Source: Bacteroidia bacterium
GTDB lineage: Bacteria > Bacteroidota > Bacteroidia > DATLTG01
Reading direction: 5' to 3'
DNA: 37,725 bases
NCBI GenBank assembly: GCA_039924845.1
Contig: JBDTAC010000085.1
Location: forward strand, 1-37,725
The notes beneath the pieces are model-generated. The model ran no database searches and had not been told where the DNA came from. It saw nothing but the letters and a program-made list of their open reading frames with translations. The stretch's first letter is position 1; every line of letters starts with the position of its first letter. Both the position numbers and the translations under genes were made by a program. This document shows, one piece after another, positions 7,337 through 14,806 of this stretch.

Positions 7337-9274
7337 ATGAACGCATTTGAGAAATTAGGAATTGATTCACAAACATTAAAAGCCGTAGCAGAACTGGGAT
7401 TCGAAACTCCCTCCGCCATACAAGAACAAGCCATCCCAGTATTGATTACAGGAACCGCCGATTTCGTCGGATTGGCTCAAACAGGCACCGGTAAAACAGC
7501 CGCTTTTGGCTTGCCAATAGTACACTTAGTCAATTTCAGTGTAAAAGATACACAAGCATTAATACTTTGCCCCACACGCGAATTGTGCCTTCAAATCACA
7601 CGCGATTTACAAAGTTTTTCGAAATACAAAAGTGGAGCCAACATCGTTGCCATTTACGGCGGCGCCAGCATCGAAACCCAAACTCGCGAAATTAATAGAG
7701 GCGCTCATATCATTGTGGCTACTCCGGGTAGAATGGTGGATATGATTAAACGCAAAAGGATTAATCTGAAAAGCATAAAAATTACTGTTTTAGATGAAGC
7801 CGATGAAATGTTAAACATGGGTTTTAAAGAAGATTTAGATTTGATTTTATCTCAAACTCCTTCCGATAAAAATACATGGCTTTTCTCTGCCACGATGCCT
7901 TCTGAGGTATCCCGAATTGCAAAAAATTACATGACTAATCCGCACGAAATTAGTGTGGGTAAAAAGAATCAAGGTGCTGATAACATTGAACATCAATATT
8001 ATGTAGTGCATGCGCGCGATAAATATTTAACCTTGAAACGTATTGCCGATTACAATCCTGAAATTTTCGCGATTGTATTTTGTCGTACTAAAATTGAAAC
8101 GCAAGAAGTGGCGGATCAATTGATAAAAGACGGTTACAATGCCGATGCTTTGCACGGAGATTTATCGCAATCGCAACGCGATCACGTAATGAAACGTTAC
8201 CGCAGTCGTTCGCTTCAAATGCTTGTTGCAACGGATGTTGCCGCACGCGGAATTGATGTGAACAATGTTACACACGTTATCAATTACAACCTTCCGGACG
8301 AAATTGAAAATTATACTCATCGTAGTGGACGTACTGCAAGAGCGGGAAAATCAGGTGTTTCCATCGTTATCATCAACATGAGAGAGATGGGAAAAATTCG
8401 CATCATCGAAAAAATAATCGGAAAACGTTTTACGCAAGCAAAAATTCCGAATGGCTTCGAAGTCTGTGAAAAACAACTGTTCCACCTTGTAAATAAAGTT
8501 CGGAACGTAGATGTAAATGAAAAAGAAATCGAAAAATATTTACCGAAAATTTATGAAGAATTAAACGACATCAGCAAAGAAGAATTAATAAAACGCTTTA
8601 TTTCAGAGGAGTTTAATCGCTTTTTGGAATATTACCGCAATGCGCCGGATTTGAATACTGACGGACAACGCGGCGGACCAGAACGTACGATTAATAAAAA
8701 CGCAAAACGTTTCTTCGTAAACATTGGTAGATTAGACGGTTTGGAGGGCGAAGACATGAAAAAATATTTTTCGGACACCGCAAATATTGAGCAAAATTTA
8801 ATTTTAAGTGCAGACGTAAAAAATAGTTTTTCGTTTATTGAAGTAGATGAAAAAGCAGCAGATACCTTGGTAGCAGCTTTCGGTAACCAAAGTTACAATG
8901 GCAGACCAGTAAAAATAGAAGTAGCAGCACGTTCCGAATGGAAAGAAAGAGCTCCGAGAGAAGGCGGCGGCGGTTATGGTGGTGGCGGAGGTCGTAGAGA
9001 GTACGGCGGTGGTGGAAGATCGTACGGTGGAAATTCAAGAGGAGGAGAAAGAAGCAGTGGTGGTGGCGGAGGTTATGCGAAAAAAAGCTACGGCAAAAGC
9101 GATTCTGGAAGCGGTGGTTATGCGAAAAAAAGCTACGGTGGCGGTGATAGAGGAGAACGTAAATATTCGGATGCACCAAAAAAAGAATATGCAGCTCCTT
9201 CTGAAAAAAGAAGTTCAGAATCATCGGATAGAAAAGATAATTTCCGCAAAAAACGTCCGAGAAAAAGTTTCTAA
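7337..9274 (+). CDS. deaD: DEAD-box ATP-dependent RNA helicase, DeaD/CsdA type
   Basis: RNA unwinding enzyme for ribosome assembly and cold adaptation, 645 residues. From the ATG at 7337: Q motif region (FETPSAIQEQAIP, 22-34), Walker A AQTGTGKT (47-54), PTREL (79-83), DEAD (153-156), SAT (184-186), ARGID (303-307) and HRSGRTARAG (328-337). A DbpA-type RNA-binding domain follows at about 470-545 (RFFVNIGRLDGLEGEDMKKYF), then a glycine/arginine/lysine-rich tail (about 550-645). TTG at 7313 is also in frame but overlaps the -7 box, so ATG is preferred. The tail contains a duplicated segment. The stop TAA lies inside a palindrome copy. Confidence 0.95.
   Translation: MNAFEKLGIDSQTLKAVAELGFETPSAIQEQAIPVLITGTADFVGLAQTGTGKTAAFGLPIVHLVNFSVKDTQALILCPTRELCLQITRDLQSFSKYKSGANIVAIYGGASIETQTREINRGAHIIVATPGRMVDMIKRKRINLKSIKITVLDEADEMLNMGFKEDLDLILSQTPSDKNTWLFSATMPSEVSRIAKNYMTNPHEISVGKKNQGADNIEHQYYVVHARDKYLTLKRIADYNPEIFAIVFCRTKIETQEVADQLIKDGYNADALHGDLSQSQRDHVMKRYRSRSLQMLVATDVAARGIDVNNVTHVINYNLPDEIENYTHRSGRTARAGKSGVSIVIINMREMGKIRIIEKIIGKRFTQAKIPNGFEVCEKQLFHLVNKVRNVDVNEKEIEKYLPKIYEELNDISKEELIKRFISEEFNRFLEYYRNAPDLNTDGQRGGPERTINKNAKRFFVNIGRLDGLEGEDMKKYFSDTANIEQNLILSADVKNSFSFIEVDEKAADTLVAAFGNQSYNGRPVKIEVAARSEWKERAPREGGGGYGGGGGRREYGGGGRSYGGNSRGGERSSGGGGGYAKKSYGKSDSGSGGYAKKSYGGGDRGERKYSDAPKKEYAAPSEKRSSESSDRKDNFRKKRPRKSF
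9071..9138 (+). repeat. direct repeat in the DeaD tail
   Basis: Two identical 23-base copies (9071-9093 and 9116-9138), both coding GYAKKSYG, separated by 22 bases. This is a local duplication in the low-complexity RNA-binding tail. Confidence 0.8.
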
Positions 9275-9291
9275 AAAATAATTTTTTCGAA
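9269..9291 (+). repeat. AT palindrome copy carrying the deaD stop codon
   Basis: TTC-TAA, then A-run/T-run and CGAA; the deaD TAA (9272-9274) is part of the left arm. It ends 31 bases before the next ATG. Confidence 0.7.
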
Positions 9292-9322
9292 CTGATTTTT
9301 AACCTAAAATCAATCTGAGAAA

Positions 9323-9775
9323 ATGAAGGATATTCACTGGAAATACAAATCGTTCGACGAATTAACGAAGTACGAATTGTATTTCCTGCTTGCTTTACGC
9401 GCCGAGATTTTTGTGGTGGAACAAGAAATTGCGTACCAAGATTTAGATCAAAAAGATTTTTCTTCCTTTCATTTATTGGGCACAAATACTGTCGGCGATT
9501 TAATCGCGTACGCGCGCATTTTGCCTGCCGGAATTTCCTATCCAGAAATCTCCATCGGCAGAGTTGTTGTTTCAAATAAATACCGTGCAAAAGGATTAGG
9601 AAGAACTTTGATGAATCAATGTTTTCAATACATTGAGCAACAATATGGAAATGTTCCTATTCGTATTTCTGCACAAGTTTACCTCGAAAAATTTTATCAA
9701 TCGTTGGGATTTAAAAACCAAAGTGATTCCTATATGGAAGATGGAATTCCGCATGTAGAAATGCTCCGCGAATAA
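9323..9775 (+). CDS. elaA: GNAT acetyltransferase, ElaA family
   Basis: A 150-residue N-acetyltransferase. The opening WKYKSFDELTKYELYFLLALRAEIFVVEQEIAYQDLDQKD is the ElaA signature. The acetyl-CoA binding loop is at about 91-98 (KYRAKGLG, matching QxxGxG/A-type motifs), preceded by beta4 GRVVVS. The C-terminal part has the usual FYQSLGFKNQSDSYMEDGIPHVEM. The physiological substrate of ElaA proteins is not established. It follows deaD by 48 bases on the same strand with no separate promoter that I can see, so it may be co-transcribed. Confidence 0.9.
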   Translation: MKDIHWKYKSFDELTKYELYFLLALRAEIFVVEQEIAYQDLDQKDFSSFHLLGTNTVGDLIAYARILPAGISYPEISIGRVVVSNKYRAKGLGRTLMNQCFQYIEQQYGNVPIRISAQVYLEKFYQSLGFKNQSDSYMEDGIPHVEMLRE

Positions 9776-9812
9776 TAAGTTTTCAAACACCTTTTTAGAA
9801 GCAGAAAAAGCA

Positions 9813-9836
9813 CTTCAAAAAAATAATTTTTCGAAG
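9813..9836 (+). repeat. AT palindrome copy between elaA and mlaE
   Basis: CTTC, seven A, TAA, five T and CGAAG: arms extended to CTTC/GAAG, one of the cleanest copies. Confidence 0.75.
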
Positions 9837-9874
9837 GCAAAATTCTTCTTTAACTATTCTTTTAAATAAATGCG

Positions 9875-9882
9875 TAATTTCG
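9875..9882 (+). promoter_or_regulatory. possible -7 box of mlaEF
   Basis: TAATTTCG followed by CGTCC, one base off the TAnnTTTG consensus, 22 bases before the mlaE ATG. There is no clear -33 element. Confidence 0.3.
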
Positions 9883-9904
9883 CGTCCTTATTTCATTCAA
9901 AAAA

Positions 9905-10645
9905 ATGCGGATTTTTTACGATTTAGGAAGATATTATATAATGATGGGCAGGGTTTTTAAAAAGCCCGAAAAATATTCTATTTACCGCAAGCAAATCCTT
10001 ATAGAAATTGACAAACTCGGCGTTGGTTCCTTGGGTATTGTTGCCATCATTTCTTTTTTTATGGGCGCGGTTATTACCATTCAAGCTGCTTTCGGATTTA
10101 CAAGTCCGTGGGTGCCCATTTACGCCATTGGTTTAACCACGCGCGATTCCATTATTCTCGAATTTTCTCCTACCATTGTCAGTTTAATTTTAGCCGGAAA
10201 AGTAGGTTCCAATATTGCGTCTGAAATTGGTACGATGAAAGTAACAGAGCAAGTAGATGCACTTGAAATAATGGGAATTAACTCTGCCGGATATTTAATT
10301 TTACCGAAAATTATCGCTACCGTTTTTATCAATCCATTTTTGATTTTAATTAGTATGGCGCTCGGTATTTTTGGCGGCTGGATTTGCGGAATTGGCACGC
10401 ACGTGGTAACTTCTTATCAATATGTGTATGGCGTTCAGTATGATTTTAATCCTTTTAACATTGTCTACGCGCTCATCAAAACAATGGTTTTTGCGTTTAT
10501 TATTACAACGGTTTCTGCGTACCACGGTTATTATACCGAAGGCGGAGCCTTGGAAGTAGGACGTTCCAGCACAAAAGCGGTAGTGTACAGCAGCATTTTA
10601 ATTTTGGTTTTCAATTTTATTTTAACCCAATTGTTGTTGGCATGA
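9905..10645 (+). CDS. mlaE: MlaE-family ABC transporter permease (phospholipid transport)
   Basis: Inner-membrane permease of an MCE-type lipid transporter that keeps the outer membrane asymmetric. It is 246 residues with about five TM segments. Family signatures are visible: IISFFMGAVITIQAA (about 44-58), LEFSPTIVSLILAGKVGSNIASEIGTMKVTEQVDALEIMGI (about 81-121) and the C-terminal GAxEVGRSSTKAVVYSS region. The stop overlaps the start of mlaF (ATGA), so the two subunits are translationally coupled. The MCE protein MlaD and other partners are not in the window. Confidence 0.93.
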   Translation: MRIFYDLGRYYIMMGRVFKKPEKYSIYRKQILIEIDKLGVGSLGIVAIISFFMGAVITIQAAFGFTSPWVPIYAIGLTTRDSIILEFSPTIVSLILAGKVGSNIASEIGTMKVTEQVDALEIMGINSAGYLILPKIIATVFINPFLILISMALGIFGGWICGIGTHVVTSYQYVYGVQYDFNPFNIVYALIKTMVFAFIITTVSAYHGYYTEGGALEVGRSSTKAVVYSSILILVFNFILTQLLLA

Positions 10646-11391
10646 TAGAAATAAAAAATATTTCCAAAGCATTTGCCGGCAGAGAAGTGTTGAAAGATAT
10701 TTCCTTCACATTTAAACAAGGAAAAACAAATTTAATTATCGGCGAAAGCGGTTCCGGAAAAACGGTGTTGATGAAATGTATGGTGGGACTTCATAAAATC
10801 GATAAAGGCGAAGTTTTGTACAACAACCGCAGTTTTTTTGAGTTGCGTTTTGATGATAAAAAATCCATCCGTAAAGAAATAGGAATGCTTTTTCAAGGTG
10901 GCGCTTTGTTTGATTCGCAAACGGTAGAAGAAAATGTGGTGTTTCCACTTTCCATGTTTACAGATATGAGCGAATCTGAAAAACGTGATCGCGCCAATTT
11001 TTGTCTTTCCCGCGTCAATCTTGTGAATGCGAACAATCGTTATCCTTCTGAAATTAGCGGAGGAATGAAAAAACGTGTTGCCATTGCGCGTGCGATTGCG
11101 ATGCAGCCAAAATATTTATTTTGCGATGAGCCCAATTCTGGCTTGGATCCGCGCACTTCCATCGTAATTGATAATTTGATAAAAGAAATTACGGAAGAAT
11201 ACAACATCACCACTATTGTGATTACGCACGACATGAATTCGGTGATGGAAATTGGCGATCACATTATGTTTATTTACCAAGGCGCCAAATGGTGGGAAGG
11301 CACCAACAAAGAAATTCTTTCGGCAACCAATCCCGAGTTGATTGATTTTGTGTACGCTTCCAAATTCATGAAAGAATTACGGAAATTATAG
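10642..11391 (+). CDS. mlaF: MlaF-family ABC transporter ATPase
   Basis: ATPase that powers the MlaE permease, 249 residues. Walker A GESGSGKT (34-41), Q-loop around FQGG (84-87), signature SGGMKKR (139-145), Walker B YLFCDEP (158-164), D-loop SGLDP (166-170) and H-loop His196 (ITHD) are all intact. The GMKKRVAIARA form of the signature is typical of the Mla/Mkl group. It overlaps mlaE by four bases. Two palindrome copies lie between its stop and the convergent ClC gene. Confidence 0.94.
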   Translation: MIEIKNISKAFAGREVLKDISFTFKQGKTNLIIGESGSGKTVLMKCMVGLHKIDKGEVLYNNRSFFELRFDDKKSIRKEIGMLFQGGALFDSQTVEENVVFPLSMFTDMSESEKRDRANFCLSRVNLVNANNRYPSEISGGMKKRVAIARAIAMQPKYLFCDEPNSGLDPRTSIVIDNLIKEITEEYNITTIVITHDMNSVMEIGDHIMFIYQGAKWWEGTNKEILSATNPELIDFVYASKFMKELRKL

Positions 11392-11412
11392 TTCAAAAAA
11401 TTATTTTTTCGG
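11392..11412. repeat. AT palindrome copy after mlaF
   Basis: TTC, six A, TTA, six T and CGG, starting on the base directly after the mlaF TAG. It may help to terminate mlaEF transcription. Confidence 0.65.
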
Positions 11413-11439
11413 ATGCCTTTTTTCAACCTATTTTTTCCA

Positions 11440-11460
11440 TTCAAAAAAATATTTTTTCAA
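11440..11460 (+). repeat. AT palindrome copy carrying the ClC stop codon
   Basis: TTC, seven A, TA, six T and CAA. The TGA stop of the minus-strand ClC gene (11457-11459) lies in its right arm. Confidence 0.7.
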
Positions 11461-13358
11461 CTCTTTATTTTCTTGCGATAGTTAAGACTTTTAGAAAGAA
11501 TTTTGAGTCCGCGATTTCTTAAATTGATAGATTGTTCGATGTCTTCCGTTTCGTTCATTTGCAAACTGTAGGCATCCACCACACTTTTGTGAGAAATAAT
11601 TCCGACCAATTTATGTCCGCTTTCGTCCGAAATTACAGGGATGATGTCGGCTTTGGATTTTGCCATCATCGAGACAGCTTCGTTCAATAAAGAATGTTCC
11701 GAAATAGTAACAAAAGCATGTTGGATTAATTCGTTGATGGTTGTTTCCGACGACAGTGCCGAGTTTTTAATATCCTGTAAAGTAACAATACCGATTGGTT
11801 TTTCGTCTTCGTCTACTACCGGAAAAGCAGATTGAGTTTCTTCTACGCGCTCCGCACGAATGATTTCGCGGACTTCAGCCAAGGTATAATTGTTAGACAA
11901 AGCAATACTATTTTGCAACATCATCTTTCCGACATTCAATCGTTCTAAAAAATTAGAAGTATAAACGGTTGGCACTTTCACGCCTCTGCGAGCAATTTTT
12001 TCGGTCATAATGGTATTTTCCATTAAAAAGAAAGAGACGAAATAAGCGGCAGTACATCCGCCAAGCAATGGCAATAAAGCATTCGGCTGCATCGTCGCTT
12101 CAAAAGCAAAAACAATAGACGTAAGTAAAGCTCTGGAAGCTCCTGAAAAAATGGCTGCCATACCTACCAGTGCTGCCATACGAACATCTAATCCTATTTG
12201 TGGAAACAACAAAAGTATACCTGCTCCCGCCAAAGCGCCAGCTCCTCCACCAATGGTGAACAAAGGCGCAAGCGTTCCGCCAGAAGTGCCGCTACCCAAA
12301 GCAATCGACCAAGAAATAAATTTGAAGACACACAAAGAAACCAACAATTGCATCGAAAAACTTCCAGCTAAAATGTTTCGAATGTTATCGTATCCGACAC
12401 CCATTGTGTGGGGATAAAAATAACCGATAAATCCAACAGCCAAACCGCCTAAAGCTGGCCACCACATCCAGTGTACTGGTATTTTTTCAAACCAATCTTC
12501 AATTAGGTAAACAATTTTTGTGGCACCTACTGAAAGAACTCCAATGATTAATCCGATAAAAACATAGCACGCAATTGCCATCGAGCTGGGTGCTGCTAAA
12601 TTCGGCATCGCGAAAACAGCTCCTGTACCCATCAATGCCATGTGCATGGCAGCTCCCATAGCACTTGCAAGCGCAACAGGAATAATGGAACGCGGAGAAA
12701 ATTCAAACAATAATAATTCGATTGCCAATAAAACGGCGGCTATCGGGCTTCCGAAAATGGCTGCCATACCAGAAGCAGCACCTGCTGTCAGTAAAATTTT
12801 ACGCTCGTCCGCTGTTGTTTTTAGTATTTGTCCGATAACGGAACCAAAAGCGCCACCTGTAGCAATGATAGGACCTTCCGCACCAAACGGACCGCCTGTT
12901 CCAATCGCGATAGCAGAAGAAATAGGTTTTAAAAAGGTAATAGCGGGCGGGATGCGACTTCCATTTTCGAGCACTTGTTCCATCGCTTCAGGAATACCAT
13001 GCCCGCGAATGGCTTTTGAACCGTAACGTGCCATAAGCCCAACAATAACGCCACCTACAGCAGGAACTAAAACAACCCACCAACCCAAATGGTTATCTGC
13101 TGGAGAAGAAAACGCGGTAGAAATTCGTCCGTAAAAAGCAATGTTCGTAATCAATCCGATGAGTCCCACCAAGCCCTCTGCCACTAAACCGGTTACCAAA
13201 CCAATTCCAATAGCCAACATACTTATATAAAACACTCTTTTATTTACAATGTTATCTTTTTTAGGATGGATTCTTTCGCCTGCAATCGTTTCTCCCATAG
13301 AAGGAGCGATAGGCAGACCTTCTGTTGTAGAAGATTCTGATACACGTCTTTTTAACAT
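11457..13358 (-). CDS. ClC-family chloride channel or Cl-/H+ antiporter with C-terminal CBS pair
   Basis: Membrane anion transporter, 633 residues from the ATG at 13358. The filter motifs are GHGIPE (119-124), GPFGAEGP (156-163, gating Glu161) and GSGTSGGTLAP (355-365). A CBS domain pair covers about 475-595 (IGIVTLQDI, KLVGIISHKSVVDAY) and may sense nucleotides. The serine of the classic GSGIP motif is histidine here, a variant I know from other ClC proteins. A TTG-initiated form 11 codons longer (13391) is open, but that TTG lies in the -7 box, so the ATG is the start. Convergent with mlaF. Channel versus antiporter cannot be decided from motifs alone. Confidence 0.92.
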   Translation of the reverse strand: MLKRRVSESSTTEGLPIAPSMGETIAGERIHPKKDNIVNKRVFYISMLAIGIGLVTGLVAEGLVGLIGLITNIAFYGRISTAFSSPADNHLGWWVVLVPAVGGVIVGLMARYGSKAIRGHGIPEAMEQVLENGSRIPPAITFLKPISSAIAIGTGGPFGAEGPIIATGGAFGSVIGQILKTTADERKILLTAGAASGMAAIFGSPIAAVLLAIELLLFEFSPRSIIPVALASAMGAAMHMALMGTGAVFAMPNLAAPSSMAIACYVFIGLIIGVLSVGATKIVYLIEDWFEKIPVHWMWWPALGGLAVGFIGYFYPHTMGVGYDNIRNILAGSFSMQLLVSLCVFKFISWSIALGSGTSGGTLAPLFTIGGGAGALAGAGILLLFPQIGLDVRMAALVGMAAIFSGASRALLTSIVFAFEATMQPNALLPLLGGCTAAYFVSFFLMENTIMTEKIARRGVKVPTVYTSNFLERLNVGKMMLQNSIALSNNYTLAEVREIIRAERVEETQSAFPVVDEDEKPIGIVTLQDIKNSALSSETTINELIQHAFVTISEHSLLNEAVSMMAKSKADIIPVISDESGHKLVGIISHKSVVDAYSLQMNETEDIEQSINLRNRGLKILSKSLNYRKKIKS

Positions 13359-13388
13359 TGAAAAAATGTTTTTTTGATTTTGAGGCGG

Positions 13389-13396
13389 CAAAGATA
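13389..13396 (-). promoter_or_regulatory. -7 box of the ClC gene
   Basis: TATCTTTG on the minus strand followed by CCGCC, 30 bases before the ATG at 13358. It excludes the TTG at 13391 as start. Confidence 0.65.
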
Positions 13397-13425
13397 CGTA
13401 TTATAAAATGTTTCCGAAAAAGTGT

Positions 13426-13446
13426 TTCAAAAAAATAATTTTTCAA
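13426..13446 (+). repeat. AT palindrome copy between the ClC gene and gcdH
   Basis: TTC, seven A, TAA, five T and CAA. It lies in a divergent promoter region, so it cannot be serving as a terminator for either flanking gene. Confidence 0.7.
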
Positions 13447-13507
13447 CTCTCCTTTTTTATCTCATGAAAATCGCTTTTCTTTTCCAAATCAATTTTGATT
13501 ATTTTGC

Positions 13508-13515
13508 TATTTTTG
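13508..13515 (+). promoter_or_regulatory. -7 box of gcdH
   Basis: TATTTTTG followed by TGGC, 25 bases before the ATG. A TTTG at 13494-13497 is too close to be a normal -33 element. Confidence 0.5.
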
Positions 13516-13518
13516 TGG

Positions 13519-13538
13519 CTCAAAAATTAATTTTTCAG
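13519..13538. repeat. AT palindrome copy just before the gcdH start
   Basis: CTC, five A, TTAA, five T and CAG, ending two bases before ATG. If the -7 box at 13508 is used, this palindrome forms almost the whole 5' leader. Confidence 0.65.
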
Positions 13539-13540
13539 AC

Positions 13541-14722
13541 ATGGCAAAAGCAGACAATTTTCAGGCTCCCGATTATTATTTGTTGGACGATTTACTCAGC
13601 GATGAGCATAAAATGGTGCGCGATGCCGCACGTGCTTGGGTAAAAAAAGAAGTTACTCCGATTGTGGAAGAAGCCTGTCAGAAAGCACAATTCCCGAAAC
13701 AATGGATAAAAGGTTTGGCAAGTATCGGCGCATTTGGTCCGTACATTCCGCAAGAATATGGCGGCGCCGGATTGGATCAAATTTCGTACGGATTAATTAT
13801 GCAAGAATTGGAGCGCGGCGATTCTGGATTACGCTCTACAGCCTCTGTACAAAGTTCGTTGGTGATGTATCCAATTTATACTTTTGGTTCCGAAGCACAA
13901 CGAAAAAAATATTTACCAAAATTGGCTTCCGGCGAAATGATGGGCTGTTTCGGGCTTACAGAGCCTGATCACGGTTCCAATCCTTCTGGAATGCTTTCTA
14001 ATTTTAAAGACAAAGGCGATCATTATTTATTGAATGGTGCCAAAATGTGGATTTCCAATGCGCCTTTCGCGGATATTGCTGTTGTTTGGGCAAAAAATGA
14101 AGAAGGAATTATTCACGGAATGATTGTAGAACGAGGAATGCCAGGATTTACAACTCCTGAAACACATGGCAAATGGTCCTTACGCGCAAGCGCTACAGGA
14201 GAATTGGTTTTCGACAATGTAAAAATTCCGAAAGAAAATTTATTGCCAAATGTAAAAGGATTGAAAGGTCCGTTGAGTTGTTTAAATTCTGCTCGTTACG
14301 GAATTGCTTGGGGCGCTATTGGCGCTGCGATGGATTGTTACGATTCGGCTTTGCAATATTCAAAACAACGCATTCAATTCGGGAAACCGATTGGAGGTTT
14401 TCAATTGACGCAAAAAAAATTAGCAGAAATGATTACCGAAATCACCAAAGCGCAATTATTGGTTTGGAGATTAGGTGTGTTGAAAAATGAAAATCGCGCT
14501 ACGCCAGCACAAATTTCGATGGCAAAAAGAAACAATGTAAACATGGCTTTACAAATTGCACGCGAAGCACGCCAAATATTCGGCGGAATGGGCATTACAG
14601 GAGAATATCCGATTATGCGCCACATGATGAATTTAGAATCTGTAATTACTTACGAAGGCACGCACGACATTCATTTGCTGATTACCGGAATGGATATTAC
14701 TGGTATAAGTGCGTTTGAATAA
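13541..14722 (+). CDS. gcdH: glutaryl-CoA dehydrogenase (acyl-CoA dehydrogenase family)
   Basis: FAD enzyme that oxidises and decarboxylates glutaryl-CoA to crotonyl-CoA in lysine/tryptophan breakdown, 393 residues. The segment DSGLRSTASVQSSLVMYPI (94-112) matches the glutaryl-CoA-binding region of human GCDH, including the arginine (Arg98 here) that holds the distal carboxylate and separates this enzyme from ordinary acyl-CoA dehydrogenases. The FAD/substrate motif GCFGLTEPDHGSNP and the catalytic base Glu372 in VITYEGTHDIHLL are present. ATG at 13541 gives the expected N-terminus. Single-gene unit; the stop lies beside three palindrome copies. Confidence 0.93.
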   Translation: MAKADNFQAPDYYLLDDLLSDEHKMVRDAARAWVKKEVTPIVEEACQKAQFPKQWIKGLASIGAFGPYIPQEYGGAGLDQISYGLIMQELERGDSGLRSTASVQSSLVMYPIYTFGSEAQRKKYLPKLASGEMMGCFGLTEPDHGSNPSGMLSNFKDKGDHYLLNGAKMWISNAPFADIAVVWAKNEEGIIHGMIVERGMPGFTTPETHGKWSLRASATGELVFDNVKIPKENLLPNVKGLKGPLSCLNSARYGIAWGAIGAAMDCYDSALQYSKQRIQFGKPIGGFQLTQKKLAEMITEITKAQLLVWRLGVLKNENRATPAQISMAKRNNVNMALQIAREARQIFGGMGITGEYPIMRHMMNLESVITYEGTHDIHLLITGMDITGISAFE

Positions 14723-14736
14723 AAAATAATTTTTCG
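14714..14736 (+). repeat. AT palindrome copy over the gcdH stop
   Basis: TTTGAA then TAAAAAATAATTTTTCG; the gcdH TAA (14720-14722) lies in the left arm. Confidence 0.55.
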
Positions 14737-14764
14737 TATTTATTTAGTGAATGAAAAAAACGAT

Positions 14765-14785
14765 TTGAAAAATTAATTTTTTGAA
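14765..14785. repeat. AT palindrome copy between convergent gcdH and lipoprotein genes
   Basis: TTG, five A, TTAA, six T and GAA, followed within three bases by the next copy. Confidence 0.7.
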
Positions 14786-14787
14786 GG

Positions 14788-14806
14788 CTCAAAAATAATT
14801 TTTCAC
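14788..14806 (+). repeat. AT palindrome copy carrying the lipoprotein stop codon
   Basis: CTC, five A, TAA, five T and CAC; the TGA of the minus-strand binding-protein gene (14803-14805) is in its right arm. Third copy within 93 bases. Confidence 0.65.

Noticed and set aside
8835-9590. 251-codon open frame on the minus strand across the deaD tail
   Set aside because: It is the antisense of the glycine-rich tail and elaA; the His/Arg/Leu-rich translation has no domain and both sense genes are convincing.
11457-13391. ClC gene starting at the TTG at 13391
   Set aside because: The TTG is part of a good -7 box; the ATG at 13358 is downstream of it and fits the family.
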